Below are positions 14,719 through 15,851 of a stretch of DNA of 15,851 bases, piece by piece. Position numbers and translations under genes: made by a program. The first letter of the stretch is position 1. Every line of letters begins with the position of its first letter. The notes beneath the pieces are model-generated. The model worked only from the letters and a program-made list of their open reading frames with translations, was not told where the DNA came from and made no database searches. The stretch is from Deltaproteobacteria bacterium (GTDB lineage Bacteria > Myxococcota > Polyangia > Haliangiales > Haliangiaceae). The stretch covers positions 1-15,851 of the forward strand of contig JAGSPR010000113.1 of NCBI GenBank assembly GCA_018262455.1. The letters run 5' to 3'.

Positions 14719-15851
14719 ATGGGCTTGAAGTCTTTTCGCGTGCTCGCGGTCGCGGTCGCGCTGGTCGCGAGCGGCACCCGCGTGTCTCAGGCCGCCGATC
14801 GTGCGTTCCAGCCGGGGACGCTGATCATCCCGATGGATCTGACGTACCAGAGCACCGGCGTGTTCCAGGCGTACGGCCTCATCTATCAGCTGCTGCGCCA
14901 GGGCGTGCACGTGCACTGGGTGATCGATCCGAACAAGACGTATCACGATGCCCCGTGCAACTCGTCGACCGATCCGTGCCCGTGGGACTGCGCGATCGAA
15001 GGATCGGGCGTGAAGTGCGCGTTTCCGACCGAGAGCCCCGACTTCACGGCGACGACGAACGTGATCTGGGATGACGTCGGCGCCGTGTCACGGGGCACGG
15101 TGCTGGGCACCCATCGCTATCGTGGTGGTCCGCTGGTGATCGACGCCCCCGATCATGACAAGGCCCTCGCGATCATCGACATCTGGAATGATCAGGCGCA
15201 GTGGGCCGCGAACCCGTGGGCGATGCGCACCGTCTTCCACGTGACCTCCGTGCACGAGGCGACCGCCGCATTCACCGGGACCGTCGCCAAGGAGATGATC
15301 GCCGCGCCGACGATCGCGGTGTTCGCCGACGGCAACGAGGCGATCGCGACCGGCTACCTGCGAGCCGCCGGCATCCCGCAGTCCACCGGCGGCGAGTTCC
15401 CCGCGGCCAAGTGCGGGACGGCCAGCTGCGGCCCGGGCACCGCGAACCCCGACATGCTGACCGAGGAGGCGATCATGGGAGACCTCGGCACGTGCGACGC
15501 ACCCAACCTCGATCACCGCAACGGCGCGCTGTTCAAGGCCGGGCAGCCCGCGTTCTGCCAGATCATGTCGATGCACTGGGCCGTCACCGATCGCGAGACC
15601 GTCAAGTGCGACGGCGGGAACTGCCCGGCGACCCAGGCCGGGTGCACCGGCCAGCGGTTCACGTACAACGGCCACGAGGTGGTGGCCGAGGTCCGCGAGT
15701 TCCTCAAGGGCAATACCCACTTCTTCGCAGAGTGCCAGGCGGTGAACGCGTTCGAGGACACGACTCACAACCCGGCGAGGCCGATCCTCGACGACGCGGG
15801 CCGTGACGGACACTTCCTCACCACAACCGGCACCGCTCCGGCGTGTCCGTG
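14719..15851 (+). CDS. Secreted Cys-rich protein of unknown function (3' end outside window)
   Basis: At least 377 residues are seen and the frame runs off the window. A Sec signal peptide is clear: basic start (Lys4, Arg7), hydrophobic core 8-18, and a cut after V-S-Q-A near residue 25. The mature protein opens with T-L-I-I-P-M-D-L-T-Y-Q, then Y-G-L-I-Y-Q-L-L-R-Q-G-V-H-V-H-W-V-I. This strand-helix-strand start recalls class I glutamine-amidotransferase-like or ThuA-like folds, though no catalytic Cys/His is identifiable. More than a dozen Cys residues, several in close pairs (C-P-W-D-C, C-G-T-A-S-C, C-D-G-G-N-C), suggest disulfides and export to the periplasm or outside, in keeping with Cys-rich secreted proteins common in myxobacteria. 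It has its own Shine-Dalgarno and stands apart from the upstream operon. Function is not assigned. Confidence 0.85.
   Translation, partial: MGLKSFRVLAVAVALVASGTRVSQAADRAFQPGTLIIPMDLTYQSTGVFQAYGLIYQLLRQGVHVHWVIDPNKTYHDAPCNSSTDPCPWDCAIEGSGVKCAFPTESPDFTATTNVIWDDVGAVSRGTVLGTHRYRGGPLVIDAPDHDKALAIIDIWNDQAQWAANPWAMRTVFHVTSVHEATAAFTGTVAKEMIAAPTIAVFADGNEAIATGYLRAAGIPQSTGGEFPAAKCGTASCGPGTANPDMLTEEAIMGDLGTCDAPNLDHRNGALFKAGQPAFCQIMSMHWAVTDRETVKCDGGNCPATQAGCTGQRFTYNGHEVVAEVREFLKGNTHFFAECQAVNAFEDTTHNPARPILDDAGRDGHFLTTTGTAPACP

Overview
The window is very GC-rich, densely packed bacterial DNA. Most genes abut or overlap by 1-16 bases. Protein content, GTG/TTG starts and a secreted Cys-rich protein suggest a Myxococcota-like (deltaproteobacterial) chromosome; this is inference from style, not a taxonomic match. 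No rRNA, tRNA, CRISPR, transposase or phage gene was found.

Region 1 (1-4518, plus strand) is one tight operon, open at its left end: class III aminotransferase (3' part), a short-chain dehydrogenase/reductase (SDR) that has lost its Ser/Tyr/Lys catalytic triad, an unrecognised 329-residue protein, a membrane acyltransferase-3 protein, and an AGMO/sterol-desaturase-like di-iron membrane hydroxylase. Region 2 (4459-8908, minus strand) converges on it with a 60-base 3' overlap. In transcription order it holds a FtsX/LolC-type permease, its ABC ATPase, a COG1964 radical SAM enzyme (the family of archaeal tetraether lipid synthase Tes) and a flippase-like (UPF0104/TIGR00374) membrane protein. Together the two operons look like a membrane-lipid modification and transport island. 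The individual families are well supported, but a joint pathway is a hypothesis.

Region 3 (8956-12036) holds a divergent DUF4184 membrane protein and then a housekeeping minus-strand operon rsmD-coaD-aminotransferase, joined by two ATGA overlaps. rsmD appears to start at TTG.

Region 4 (12097-15851, plus strand) starts from a good sigma70-like promoter placed so close to the first codon that a leaderless mRNA is likely. It encodes a benzoate-CoA-ligase-like ANL enzyme with an altered P-loop, coupled by ATGA to an Ala/Arg-rich unknown protein. That protein carries a perfect in-frame 48-bp tandem duplication that looks like inserted repeat DNA. After a 124-base gap comes a secreted Cys-rich protein cut by the window end.
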